Positions 11,685 to 21,400 of a DNA stretch of 64,000 bases are shown here, one piece after another. This DNA comes from Aquarana catesbeiana (lineage: Eukaryota > Chordata > Amphibia > Anura > Ranidae): contig NC_133326.1 of NCBI RefSeq assembly GCF_042186555.1, forward strand, positions 98,576,144-98,640,143. The letters run 5' to 3'. Within the stretch, counting starts at the first letter, position 1. Every line of letters begins with the position of its first letter. Made by a program: the position numbers and the translations under genes. Under the pieces are notes generated by a model, which saw nothing but the letters and a program-made list of their open reading frames with translations, was not told the origin of the DNA and did no database searches.

Positions 11685-12116
11685 CTTATGCCGCGTACAC
11701 ACGATCGGAATTTCGGCCCGCAAAAGACTGATGAGAGTTTTTCGTTGGAAAATGCGACCGTGTGTATGCTCCTTTGGACTTTTGCTGGTCAAATTTCAGC
11801 CAGCAAAAGATTGAGAGCATGTTCTGAATTTTTCGGTTGGAAAAAGTTCCTATCCGAAAATGCGATCGTCTGTGGCAATTGCGACTCATAAAATTCCTAC
11901 GTATGCTCGGAATCAATTCAACGCATGCTCGGAAGCATTGAACTTCATTTTCTCGGCTCGTCGTAGTGTTGTACGTCATCCCGTTCTTGATGGTAGTAAG
12001 TTCAGCGAACTTTTGTGTGACTGTGTGTATGCAAAGCAAACTTGAGCGAAATCCCATCGGAAAAGCCATCATATCTTTTTCCGACGAGAAGTCCGATCGT
12101 GTGTATGCGGCATAAG
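11685..12116. mobile_element. MITE of the CACACGATCGG family, copy 1
   Basis: The 25-bp terminal inverted repeats differ at one base: CTTATGCCGCGTACACACGA continuing TCGGA, and its complement at 12092-12116. The interior repeatedly shows GTGTGTATG and CGGAAA-type blocks. Outer trinucleotides are TTA (left) and TAA (right). PIF/Harbinger-type is possible but unproven. Confidence 0.8.
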
Positions 12117-12960
12117 CCATAAAGTCAGGGAAATCCGGGCCCCACTAATAAAGTGAAACTAAATCATAGAGGGGCATAAAAGAAGACTTTTCTAGCAAAT
12201 AAAAGTAATAGCAGACATCTTGCTGTGTGTGCTCTAATGCAGGACTTCTACTTAAAAAGTCTAAACTTTGAGTGCAGGTATACTTTACCCGAAATACACT
12301 AAAAACATTAAAAGGTGCATTTGCCATGCTATTACATACTGTGGATGAGCCCTGTGTCTTATTATAGCTGACACAAGTGTTTATTTGAAAGCCTTGGGTT
12401 CTATTGCTCAGCTGCTCCACTCCAGGTAGCAGACTTTAAAGAGACATATCAAAGACATTGCTGTATGTTCAGTTTCTATTGTCAGTCTCTTTGATGTCCA
12501 CCAATGGAAGAAAGCAAAGCTTGGAGCAGCAGCAGAATTTTAGCTGAAGCTGATTTTTCATGAATATCACACACATACACTTTAAAATCAAGTACAGGCA
12601 AGCTTTAGATCAGGAAATGGTTGTTGCACTGTGAATGAGAAATCTGTACAAACTAAAATTGTTCCTAGTATAGAATTCTGACCAATGTAATTTCGAAGGA
12701 CTCATTATTAAAGATACATTTCATTTGCAAATGGGAAATAAAGCTTTTTATATTTTTTTAAACCACAAAAATCCATTTTTTTCACCCGTGCTAGGAATAG
12801 ACAGACAAAACAGCTCTATATCACTACCCTTTACGGTATAAATGTTTATATGCTATATTATACAGCGCTGATCATGGAATATATGAATAAAATAATATAA
12901 TAATAATACCTGAGCAACAATACTCATGTAGGCTGTGGCATTTAAACAATGCTCAATTGG
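12117..12960. other. Unannotated intron
   Basis: No exon, repeat pair or known element recognised; moderately AT-rich. Confidence 0.55.
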
Positions 12961-13690
12961 TACTTCATCTTCTTCTCTTCTTCATCTTCTTCTTTTCTTC
13001 TCTTCTTCTCTTCTTCATTTTCTTCTCCGGGCCGCTCCGCATCCATGCTGGCATGGAGGGAGGCTCCCGCTGTGTGACGGCGTCTCCTCGTCTGACGGTT
13101 CTTAAATAATGGGGGCGGGGCCACCCGGTGACCCCGCCCCCTCTGACGCAGAGTGACTTGACGGGACTTCCCTGTGACGTCACGGGGAATGCCACAGGGA
13201 AGTCCCGTCATGTCCCGTGCGTCAGTGGCCCCGCCCCCCGTTATTTAAGAACCGTCAGACGAGGAGACGCCATCACACAGCGGGAGCCTCCCTCCATGCC
13301 AGCATGGATGCGGAGCGGCCCAGAGAAGAAAATGAAGAAGAGAAGAAGAGAGGAAAAGAAGAAGATGAAGAAGAAGATGAAGAAGAGAAGAAGATGAAGA
13401 GAAGAGCGGGAGCCTCCCCCCATGCCATGGGTGCGGAGCGGCCCAAGGAGAAGAAGATAGAAGACACCACGGAGGAGATGCTGGACGAGAACGCCGGAGG
13501 AAGAACCAGAAGAAGAAGAAGAAGATGAAGGAAGATAGAAGAAAGAAGAAAGAAGAAGCATTTAAATAAAGGAATTGTCAAAAACTGTCTTTTGTCATTT
13601 TTAACATTTTTGACAGTTTTTTAGTGAAATGGTAGGGGTGCTTTTGTACCCCCTTACCATTTCACACGGGGGGGGGGCGGGATCTGGGGG
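12961..13690 (+). repeat. Long palindromic repeat with a charged ORF and poly(A)-like end
   Basis: Arms of about 200 bp are complementary around a centre near 13180. The pyrimidine tract 12964-13028 pairs with the purine tract 13322-13390, GGGCCGCTCCGCATCCATGC (13029) pairs with 13302-13321, and GGGGGCGGGGCCAC pairs with 13225-13238. To the right follow a purine-rich tract, AATAAA (13566-13571) and a second hairpin (AAATGGTAGGGGTGC... CCCCCTTACCATTT, about 13625-13662). The AATAAAGGAATTGTCAAAAA segment reappears inverted inside the element at 37541-38605, so this is a dispersed family. Confidence 0.8.
13304..13528 (+). CDS. Small charged ORF inside the palindromic repeat (74 aa)
   Basis: ATG GAT GCG GAG CGG CCC opens a frame of mostly Glu, Lys, Arg and Asp (MDAERPREENEEEKKR, then long K/E/D runs, and MGAERPKEKK repeated near residue 45), ending in an Arg run and TGA 13526-13528. 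The MxAERP motif occurs twice, so the ORF contains an internal duplication. AATAAA lies 38 bp downstream. I know no protein family for it; purine-rich triplet repeats give such frames by chance, so expression is unproven. Confidence 0.3.
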   Translation: MDAERPREENEEEKKRGKEEDEEEDEEEKKMKRRAGASPHAMGAERPKEKKIEDTTEEMLDENAGGRTRRRRRR

Positions 13691-13824
13691 TAAAGGCAAA
13701 GGCCAGGTAATATAGTATAAGGATAACCATCCAAATTTACCTTGCACAGACTGAAAAAGCACAGTGGTCTAACTGTGTTAGTGTTACAAGGTCTCAGGTG
13801 TGAATGGGGAGCAGGTGTGTTAAT

Positions 13825-14165
13825 GAATGAATGAGTGACTTGTATAGCGCTACCTATGCGAACTGAATCACCTCAGGCTGCTTTTGCGGCCTGTGTCCAT
13901 CTGTGGTATAGCACGGTCCTTTGCCCCATGGGGTCCCGACACACTCACAAACACATACACATATAACAATTTTTTTGACAGGATCTAATTAACCTACCAG
14001 CATGTCTTTGGGAGTGTGGGAGGAAACCAGAGTACCCTGAGAAATCCCACGCAGGCACAGGGGGAACATGCAAACTGCAGGCAGATGGTGTCATGGTCGA
14101 GATTTGAACCAGCGACCCTATTGCTGCTAGGTGAAAGTGCTATTCACTATACCACTGTGCTGCCA
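13825..14165 (-). mobile_element. tRNA-derived SINE inserted in Tc1 copy B
   Basis: Read on the minus strand it starts with a tRNA-like head: GGCAGCACAGTGGTATAGTG (A-box region), then GGTTCAAATCT, a good B box for RNA polymerase III. A body follows with GTGGGATTTCTCAGGGTACT, CCTCCCACACTCCCAAAGAC and TTAATTAGATCC, and it ends in (ATTC)n, seen on the plus strand as TGAATGAATGAATG at 13823-13836. The flanks TTAA/TTAA(ATTT) look like a short target duplication. This body is widespread in fish and amphibian genomes. Confidence 0.8.
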
Positions 14166-14227
14166 TTAAATTTTTTAATTTGGTGTTATCGCTCTCACTC
14201 TCTCATACTGGTCACTGGAAGTTCAAC

Positions 14228-15230
14228 ATGGCCATGGCAAAGAACTTCGAGGATCTGAAAAAAATAATTGTTGCTCTACATAAAGATGGCCTAGGCTTTA
14301 AGAAGATTGCCAAGACCCTGAAACTGAGCTGCAGCACGGTGGCCAAGACCATACAGCAGTTTAACAGGAAAGGTTCCATGCAGAACAGGGCTCGACATTG
14401 TCGACCAAAGAAGTTGAGTACACCTGCTCAGCATCATATCCAGAGGTTGTCTTTGGGAAATAGACGTATGAGTGCTACCAGCATTGCTGCAGAAATTGAA
14501 GGGGTGGGGGGGTCAGCCTGTCAGTGCTCAGACCATACGCCGCACACTGCATCAAATTGGTCTGCATGGCTGTCATCCCAGAAGGAAGCCTCTTCTAAAG
14601 ATGATGCACAAGAAAGCCCGCAAACAGTTTGCTGAAGACAAGCAGACTAAGGACATGAATTACTGGAACCATGTCCTGTGGTCTGATGAGACCAAGATAA
14701 ACTTATTTGGTTCAGATGGTATCAAGCGTGTGGCGGCAACAAGGTGAGGAGTACAAAGACAAGTGTGTCTTGCCTACAGTCAAGCATGGTGGTGGGAGTG
14801 TCATGGTCTGGAGCTGTATGAGTGCTACCAGCACTGGGGAGCTACAGTTCATTGAGGGAACCATGAACGCCAACATGTACTGTGACAAACTGAAGTAGAG
14901 AATGATCCCCTCCCTTCGGAGACTGGGCCGCAGGGCAGTATTCGAACATGATAAGGACCCTAAACACACCTCCAAGACAACCACTGCTAAAGAAGCTGAG
15001 GGAAAAGGTGATGGACTTGCAAAGCGTGTCTCCAGACCTAAACCCTTTCTGTGGGGCAACCCAAATGGAAGTTGGAGGAGCGCAAGGTCTCTAACATCCA
15101 CCAGCTCTGTGATGTCTTCATGGAGGAGTGGAAGAGGACTCCAGTGGCAACCTGTGAAGCTCTGGTGAGCTCCATGCCCAAGAGGGTTAAGGCAGTGCTG
15201 GAAAATAATGGTGGCCACACAAAATATTGA
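14228..15230 (+). pseudogene. Tc1-like transposase, dead copy (element B)
   Basis: ATG at 14228 (MAMAKNFEDLKKIIVALHKD) opens a frame with the N-terminal HTH (GFKKIAKTLKLSCSTVAKTI). An extra G in the G-run near 14505 shifts the frame. VLWSDETKINLFGSD (first D) is at about 14680. A further shift follows near 14735, then GGGSVMVW, a TAG at 14896-14898 and EHDKDPKH (second D) near 14950. The region that should hold PDLNPIE..W is shortened to SPDLNPF then TGTGGGGC, losing the catalytic glutamate. It ends at TGA 15228-15230. Confidence 0.88.
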
Positions 15231-15499
15231 CACTTTGGGCCCAATGTGGACATTTTCACTTAGGGGTGTACTCACTTTTGTTGCCAGCGGTTAATGGCTG
15301 TGTGTTGAGTTATTTTGAGGGGACAGCAAATTGTCACTTTGTCACACTGTTATACAAGCTGTACACTCACTACTTTACATTGTAGCAAAGTGTCATTTCA
15401 ATGTTGTCACATGAAAAGATATAATAAAATATTTACAAAAATGTGAGGGGTTACTCACTTTTTCACTTTTGTGAGATATATTATATTAGATTATATATA

Positions 15500-15716
15500 C
15501 CCTGTTTCCCCGAAAATAAGACCTAGCCTGAGTGTCGGTGATGGCTGCAATATAAGCCCTACCCCCCAAATAAGCCCTACCCTGTTTCTCTGAAAATAAG
15601 CCTTAGCCTAAAAATAAGACCTATAAGGACTTTAACTAGGGCTTATTTGAGGGGTATGGCTTATATTACAGCCATCACCGACAATCACGCTAGGTCTTAT
15701 TTTCAGGGAAACAGGG
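15500..15716. mobile_element. Fold-back MITE with TA duplications
   Basis: About 70-bp terminal inverted repeats: CCCTGTTTCCCCGAAAATAA at the left against TTATTTTCAGGGAAACAGGG at the right, continuing through GGTGATGGCTG and CAGCCATCACC. TA occurs on both sides (15498-15499, 15717-15718). The left arm contains a partial repeat of itself at about 15581-15625. Tc1/mariner-type MITEs with this terminus occur in many vertebrates. Confidence 0.85.
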
Positions 15717-16658
15717 TATATACATGCACACACACACTTTTTTTATGTATAGTGTATTTATATTTTATTCATATATCCCTTGTGTCTTAGTTTAACCACT
15801 TGCTAACAGGGCCTTTTCTGAAACGTTTTGTTTACAAGTTTAAATTAGCATTTTTTGCAAAAAAATTACTTAGAACCCCCCACACATTATATATATATTT
15901 TTTATTTTAGCAGAGACCCTAGAAAATAAAATGGCGATTGTTGCAATATTTTTTGTCATACTGTATTTGCGCAGTGGTCTTTCAAACGCAATTTTTTTTG
16001 TAAAAAATACACTTTAATGAATAAAAAAAACAAAACACAATAGTTACCCCAATTTTTTTGTATAATGTGAAAGATGATGTTACGGGGAGTAAATAGGTAC
16101 TTAACATATCATGCTTTAAAGTTGCACACGTTCGTGGAATGGCGACAAACTACGGTACTTAAAAATCTCTAAAGGCAATGATTTAAACGTTTTTACAGGT
16201 TACCTCTTTGGAGTTACAGAGAAGGTCTTGTACTAGAATGATTGCTCTCGCTCTAAAAATCGTAGCAATACCTCACATGTGTGATTTAAACACCGTTTGC
16301 ATATGCAGGCGCAACTTATATATGCGTTCACTTCTGCGCGCGAGCACGGAGGGATGGGGCACTTTAACCACTTCAATACCAGGCACTTAGACACCTTCCC
16401 GCCCAGGCCAATTTTCAGCTTTCAGCGCTGTCGCAATTTGAATGACAATTGCGCGGTCATGCAACGCTGTACCCAAACACATTTTTTATGATTTTGTTCC
16501 CACAAATAGAGCTTTCTTTTGGTGGTATTTGATCACCTCTGCGGTTTTTATTTTTTGCGCAACAAATAAAAAAAGACCGAAAATTTTGAAAAAAAAACAA
16601 GTTTTTCTTTGTTTCTGTTAAAATTTTTGTAAATAAGTACGTTTTCTTCTTCAATGAT

Positions 16659-17066
16659 GGGCACTGATATGGCTGCACTGACGGGCACTGATACGGCGGC
16701 ACTGATGGGCACCGATGAGGTGGCACCAATGAGGTGGCACTGATGAGGTGGCACTGACAGGCACTGATGATGGGCACTGATAGGCGGCACTGATGGGCAC
16801 TGATAGGTGGCACTGATGGGCACTGATAGGTGGCACTGGTATGCGGCACTGATGGGCACTCATAGGTGGCACTGATGGGCACTCGTAGGTGGCATTGATG
16901 GGCACTCGTAGGTGGCATTGATGGGTACTTATGGGTGGCACTGATAGTTGGCACAGATGGGCACGGATGGGCACTGATAGGTGGGCACTGATGGGCATGG
17001 ATGGGCACTGACAGGTGGCACCGATGGACACTGATGGGTGGCACTGATGACACTGATTGTTTGCAC
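16659..17066 (+). repeat. GGCACTGATGGGCACTGATA-type minisatellite
   Basis: Variable units of about 17-38 bp built from GGCACTGATG and GGCACTGATAGGTG. It creates spurious His/Ser/Pro-rich frames on the minus strand. Confidence 0.9.
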
Positions 17067-17284
17067 TGATGCCCCTAAGGGTGGCATTGCTGGCCATCAC
17101 TACAACATAATGGTGCCAATCAGTGCCCATTTGTGGGCACTGATTGGCACAAATTGGTTGGGCACTGACTGGGCACACTGGGCACATGTGGATGGCCATG
17201 GGGTACATACCTGGCCATCCACATGTTGCCCCTTCCCTGGTGGTCCTAGTGGCGATCCCTGGTGGTCCATTGTGGTGATCTGAG

Positions 17285-17514
17285 GGGGGGCTGTGCTGAT
17301 AAACAATCAGCACAGACCCCCCTGCCAGGAGAGCAGCCGATCGGCTCTCCTCTACTCGCGTCTGTCAGACGCGAGTGAGGAAGAGCCGATCAACGGCTCT
17401 TTCTATTGACAGCGTGATCAGCCGTGATTGGACACGGCTGATCACGTGGTAAAGAGCCTCCGACGGAGGCTCTTTACCAAGATCGGTGTAGCGGTGTGTC
17501 AGACTGACACACCG
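17285..17514. repeat. Array of six consecutive hairpins
   Basis: (1) GGGGGGCTGTGCTGAT 17285 with ATCAGCACAGACCCCCC ending 17322. (2) GGAGAGC..GCTCTCC 17328-17350 around CCGATCGG. (3) ACTCGCGTCTG-T-CAGACGCGAGT 17354-17376, perfect. (4) GTGATCAGCCGTG and CACGGCTGATCAC 17414-17445, perfect. (5) 15-bp perfect arms GGTAAAGAGCCTCCG-A-complement 17448-17478. (6) CGGTGTGTCAG-A-CTGACACACCG 17492-17514, perfect. Three of them have a single-base centre. Confidence 0.92.
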
Positions 17515-18264
17515 ATCCACCGATCGCCGCGATGCGTGCCCCCGAGGGTGTGCGGCGGCATGTTATCCTGCTGGATGTCATATGACGCCCAGTCAGGATA
17601 ACTGAACCACCGCCCGGCCGTCATCTGCTATGGGCTGGGCGGGAAGTGGTTAATTTTTATTTTCTTATTTTACTATTTGTTTTTTTATTTTTACACTGTC
17701 CCTTTATTTTTTTATTTGATCACTTTTATTCCTATTACAAGAAATGTAAACATCCCTTGTAATAGAAATAAGTATGACAGGTCCTCTTTATTGAGAGATC
17801 TGGGATCGAAAAGATCCCCAGAGCTCTCATTTACCTTTAAAAGCAAAAGAAAAACAAAATTGCCATTTTGACTTTAAGTTAAAAAAAATTATTTGTTTAT
17901 GCCCGAAAACCGGAAGTGATGTCAGAGGTCCCTCCGGTCCTTCAAGGATATAGTACGGGGTGGGGGCTATCCTGCCCTCACTTTACTTCCTGCCCAACAA
18001 ATGGCAGCATCGGTTCGGTTCCAAGCTTACCAATGGCTCCGGGATACCGGGAAACAACCAGGAAGCAGCAGCAGGGGGTCACCTCTCCCGTCGCTTCTAA
18101 AAGTGATCCTGCGGTGAATGCACCTGCGGGAACACTTTTATCCGACGTGGAATAGCCCATAGTAAAAAAATATACCGGAGTTATGGCACTTAGCTGCTGC
18201 CATAACACCAGTGTTAAACGTCAAAGCAATGACACATTTTTACTATGGGCAGGCTGTATAAAAT

Positions 18265-19731
18265 TAGCACATGTGAAAAAGTATTTGCCCCCTTTCTGAT
18301 TTTTTTATTTTTTTTTGCATATTTGTTATACTTAAATTACTCAGATCATCAAACAAATTTTATTATTGCACAAAGATAACCCAAGTAAATACAAAATGCA
18401 GTTTTTAAATGATGGTTTCATTTATTAATTCAAAAAAGCTGTCCAAACCTGCCTGGCTTAATGTGAAAAAGTAATTATCCCCTAATCCTAATAACTGGTT
18501 TTGCCACCCTTGGCGGTAACAACTGCAATCAAGCATTTGCAATACCTGGCAATGAGTCTTTCACATTGCTGTGGAGCAATTTTGGCCCACTCTTCTTTGT
18601 AGAATTGTTTTAATTCAGCCATATTGGATGGTTTTCCAGCATGAACGGCATGCGTAAGGTCATGATACAGCATCTCAATTGGATTTAAGTCCAGGCTTTG
18701 ACTAGGCCACTCCAAAACCTAAATTTTGCTTTGTTTGAACCATTTAGAGGTGGATTTACTGTTGTGTTTCGGATCATTGTCCTGCTGCATAACCCAAGTG
18801 CACTTGAGCTTGAGGTCACAAACTGATGGCCGGACATTCTCCTTTAGGATTTTCTGGTAGAGCTCAGAATTCATGGTTCCATCAATTATGGTAAGTTGTC
18901 CAGGTCCTGAAGCTGCAAAGAAGCTCCAGACCATCACGCTACCACCACCATGTCTGACTGTTGGTATGATATTCTTGTTATGAAATGCCTTATTAGTTTT
19001 ATGCCAGATGTAACGGGACACACGCCTTCCAAAAAGTAAAATTTTTGTCCCATCAGTCCACGGAATATTTGCCTAAAAGTCTTGGGGATAATCAAGATGT
19101 TTTTTGGTAAATGTGAAATGAGTCTTTGTGTTCTTTTTGGTCAGCAGTGGCTTTGGTCTTGGAACTCTCCCATGGATGAGTTTTTCTTATTGTTAAATCA
19201 TTACCAGAGGCAAGTGAGGTCTGCAGTTCTTTAGATGTTGTTCTGGGTTCTTTTATGACCTCCTGGATGAGTTGACGTCATGCTCTTGGAGTAATTTTTG
19301 CAGGCTGGCCACTCTTGGGAAGGTTCACCACTGTTTCAAGTTATCTCCATTTGTGGATAATGGCTCTCCCCATGGTTCACTGGAGTTCCAATGACTTAGA
19401 AATGACTTTGAAACCTTTCCTAGGCCGATACATGTTTGTTTCTAATCTGTTCTTAAATTTTCTTAGATTGTGGCATGAAGTGTGGATTTTTGTGATCTGT
19501 TAGCGCGCTTCACTTTGTCAGACAGCTTCTATTTATGTGATTTCTTGATTCATCAGGTCTGGTAGTAATCAAGCCTGGGTGTGGCAAGTGAAATTTAACT
19601 CAGTTTTCCAAAAATTTGTGGTTAATCAAGTTCATTCATAATTCAGCATGGGAGGGGGCAATTACTTTTTCACATAGGGCCAGGCAGCTTTGAACAGCTT
19701 TTTTCCTTAATAAATGAAATAATATCATTTT
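18265..19731 (-). mobile_element. Tc1-like transposon copy D, right terminus lost
   Basis: The left terminal region TGTGAAAAAGTATTTGCCCC (18272) is inverted at 19655-19680 (GGGGGCAATTACTTTTTCACA context). The right repeat stops at TAATATCATTT (19731), while the left one carries about 150 bp more distal sequence (18280-18430). The outer right end is therefore missing, replaced by the Penelope-like fragment. The transposase is on the minus strand. Confidence 0.85.
18488..19500 (-). pseudogene. Tc1-like transposase, dead copy (element D)
   Basis: Minus strand. WTDGTK (first D) lies near 19050, just after an in-frame TAG. A long block then holds GGGSVMVW and QQDNDPKH (second D). An in-frame TAG after FKQSKI (about 18718-18720) separates this from EWPSQSLDLNPIEMLY (E), and the frame ends at KGGKTSY near 18488. 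The N-terminal part (19080-19500) is recognisable only in fragments. All three catalytic acids remain. Confidence 0.85.
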
Positions 19732-19809
19732 TCGACATGCATGCTCTGTTCAGGGTGAGATTGCTCCCAATACTCTTGATCCCCCAAAACTGTGTCCTTC
19801 TTTCAATAA

Positions 19810-20274
19810 TGTAAGGGCTATTTCCCATGTAGAAAATGTAACGTCTGCTTACATAACATCAGTGGCAGACGTATGACCGATACCTTCATTTCCACGATTA
19901 CCATGCGCAGTTACAAAATGAAGCACTTCACAACTTGTGCAACTAGGATCATTGTGTGCCTGATCACGTGCCCATGTAAAAAACAGTATGTGGCCCGTAT
20001 GATTAGGACTTTTGCATTAAGGGTTAATGAGCATCTAGCCAAAATAAAAAAGGGTTGTATGAAACACAGAGTAACACGCCACTACCCGGAACATCATAAC
20101 AAAGTCCTAAAAGGTACACAGTTCCAGGTCATAGACAAACTTATACCACACTGGAGGGGTGATTCCTGCCTGCAGGGGTTCTCGTGGCTTGAGACCTACT
20201 GGATCTATAAGTTGAAGTGCTACTCACCCCATGGTATTAATTGGAATATCCATAATTTCATTAACCTGGTGTGA
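19810..20274 (+). pseudogene. Penelope-like GIY-YIG endonuclease domain, fragment
   Basis: The frame follows TAA 19807-19809 and includes GYFPCRKCNVCLHN (the cysteine cluster that precedes the endonuclease) and then IIVCLITCPCKKQYVAR. The LI.CPC..YV core is the GIY-YIG-like motif of Penelope elements, but AR replaces the usual GR/GK. RVNEHLAKIKKG, HRVTRHYPEHHN, FSWLETYWIYKL and SPHGINWNIHNFINL follow, ending in TGA at 20272-20274. In active elements this domain nicks DNA to start reverse transcription; no reverse transcriptase is present here. Confidence 0.85.
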
Positions 20275-20757
20275 GTGGCGCTTCACTCCTGGTGGTCTTT
20301 GGTCTGCTTTACCCCCCTTTTTTATGGTAGGCGTTTCATTACCATATTATAGTTGTATGTTTCCTTTATGAACAAGATTTTATTGATGTAAACAATTTTT
20401 TCCTGTTTATGTACCATCTATGTCTATTACATGCATCCTGTGAGTTACTGTTTATACACATTTTAATTTTTGTTTTATGGCATTAACCGGTTTCGGCTTA
20501 ATTGTCCCCGGTCCAGATATGCTCTTTTTTCTGTTATGGAGACACCACCTCTGGCTCATGTTGATTGGTGATTCTTCGCAATCTACTATTGGCCAGGTTC
20601 TTGAGTCCTCATTGATGACTGTTCATGTCGGCTGAAGACGATGAAGGTGTGCGCGCCCACACTAATCGGTTTTGGCTTTGGTTTCTTGGTATCATCAGGA
20701 ATGATGCTCTGACGCAGGCTCGCGTTCGGTAGGTGGGGCTATAGATGCGCCGCCTCC

Positions 20758-20930
20758 GTGATGTCGTTGTGGCATTGCCGCGTTCCTGCTGGCGGGAACG
20801 TGTGCGCATGTGACGTGCATCAATGTGATACATGCGTTGCGGTCTCCGTAGTGATGTCGAGGTGCAGCTGCGTTCCTGCTTGTGGGTACGTGCGCGCGCG
20901 AGACATGCACCAACGTGCTAGCCATGCCTT
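20758..20930 (+). repeat. Two diverged direct repeats of about 80 bp
   Basis: GTGATGTCG...GCGTTCCTGCT...GGGAACGTG.GCGC...CATGCACC/GTGCATC occurs at 20758-20838 and at 20851-20930. GC-rich, within the Penelope-like 3' region. Confidence 0.65.
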
Positions 20931-21400
20931 CCAAAATGTGTTTGGCTAGCGTGACACTACCGTGCCATTAGCTCTTTTTGTGTGGTGTACCCCTACTGGC
21001 CGCAGCTGTTTGTTACAGAACCAGGACGAGGCTTGGTGTGCAGGCATTTCTGCACCCGAGCTGACTCAGTAATAATCCACAGCCGTTTGATATCTTTTTC
21101 ATTATTATGACTGTATGCATTTTAGTATTTTTGTATTATTTTGAGACCACTTGTTTGTCTTCACCTCTTTCAGCCAATTGACTGATGTAGCGGCTTGGAG
21201 GGCAAGCCGCTGGCCTCACTTCCGGCCGCGCACCGCTGGTGGCGTTAGATATGCCCCAGTTGATGATCTATGGTGTCGAAACATGTCGGACTTGCTTATC
21301 CTATGCCTTTCACATTGCATTTTTGTGATCACATTTTATCATCTCTGCATCTGTTCCTTGATGTATGATCTTAATAAATCCTTTTGATTGACCTGCACCA

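Larger units (their letters stand above)
13778..15477 (+). mobile_element. Tc1-like transposon copy B, left end missing, split by a SINE
   Basis: The left part begins around 13778 (GTTAGTGTTACAAGGTCTCA, shared with copy C at 44862-44890 in complement). It is interrupted by the SINE at 13825-14165 and resumes with TTTGGTGTTATCGCTCTC. The right inverted repeat runs from about 15235 to 15477 and ends in CTCACTTTTGTGAGAT. The left inverted repeat is absent, so the copy is truncated on that side. Confidence 0.88.
16364..17654 (+). mobile_element. TTAA-flanked element nested in copy 2
   Basis: Ends TTAACCACTTC and GAAGTGGTTAA are exact complements, with TTAA outside both. Copy 1 of the host repeat lacks it at the matching place (4248-4255), so the pair gives an occupied and an empty site. 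The interior has the conserved block CACAAATAGAGCTTTCTTTT (also at 48183, 50679 and 58318), a minisatellite (16659-17066) and a hairpin array (17285-17514). No transposase frame. TTAA targets fit piggyBac or Kolobok superfamilies. Confidence 0.85.
15792..18250 (+). repeat. TTAACCACTTG-type repeat / dispersed repeat, copy 2 (outer element)
   Basis: Begins TTAACCACTTGCTAACAGGG. The parts 16203-16363 and 17655-18215 match copy 1 at 4091-4810 in order, with GAGCACGGAGGGATGGGGCA joining to TTTTACACTGTCCCTTTATT across the inner element. The right end is unclear, about 18250. Confidence 0.75.
19732..21400 (+). mobile_element. Penelope-like retroelement, 5'-truncated
   Basis: Starts abruptly in coding sequence (GEIAPNTLDPPKLCPSFNN in one frame from about 19757), goes through the GIY-YIG endonuclease region (19810-20274) and into a 3' region. 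That region holds a pair of 80-bp direct repeats (20758-20930), the motif GTCGAAACATGTCGG (21273) and AATAAA near 21373. The fragment is joined to the broken end of Tc1 copy D. Sequence up to about 22028 may still belong to it. Confidence 0.75.

Noticed and set aside
13241..13581. Minus-strand Leu/Phe/Ser-rich ORFs, membrane-protein like
   Set aside because: Complement of the GAA/GAG-rich tract; simple sequence only.
14090..14166. Functional tRNA gene on the minus strand
   Set aside because: A and B boxes are recognisable, but the cloverleaf is not complete and it continues into a SINE body.
16457..17313. Long minus-strand ORFs rich in Ser, Pro, His and Cys
   Set aside because: Produced by the GGCACTGATG minisatellite; not genes.
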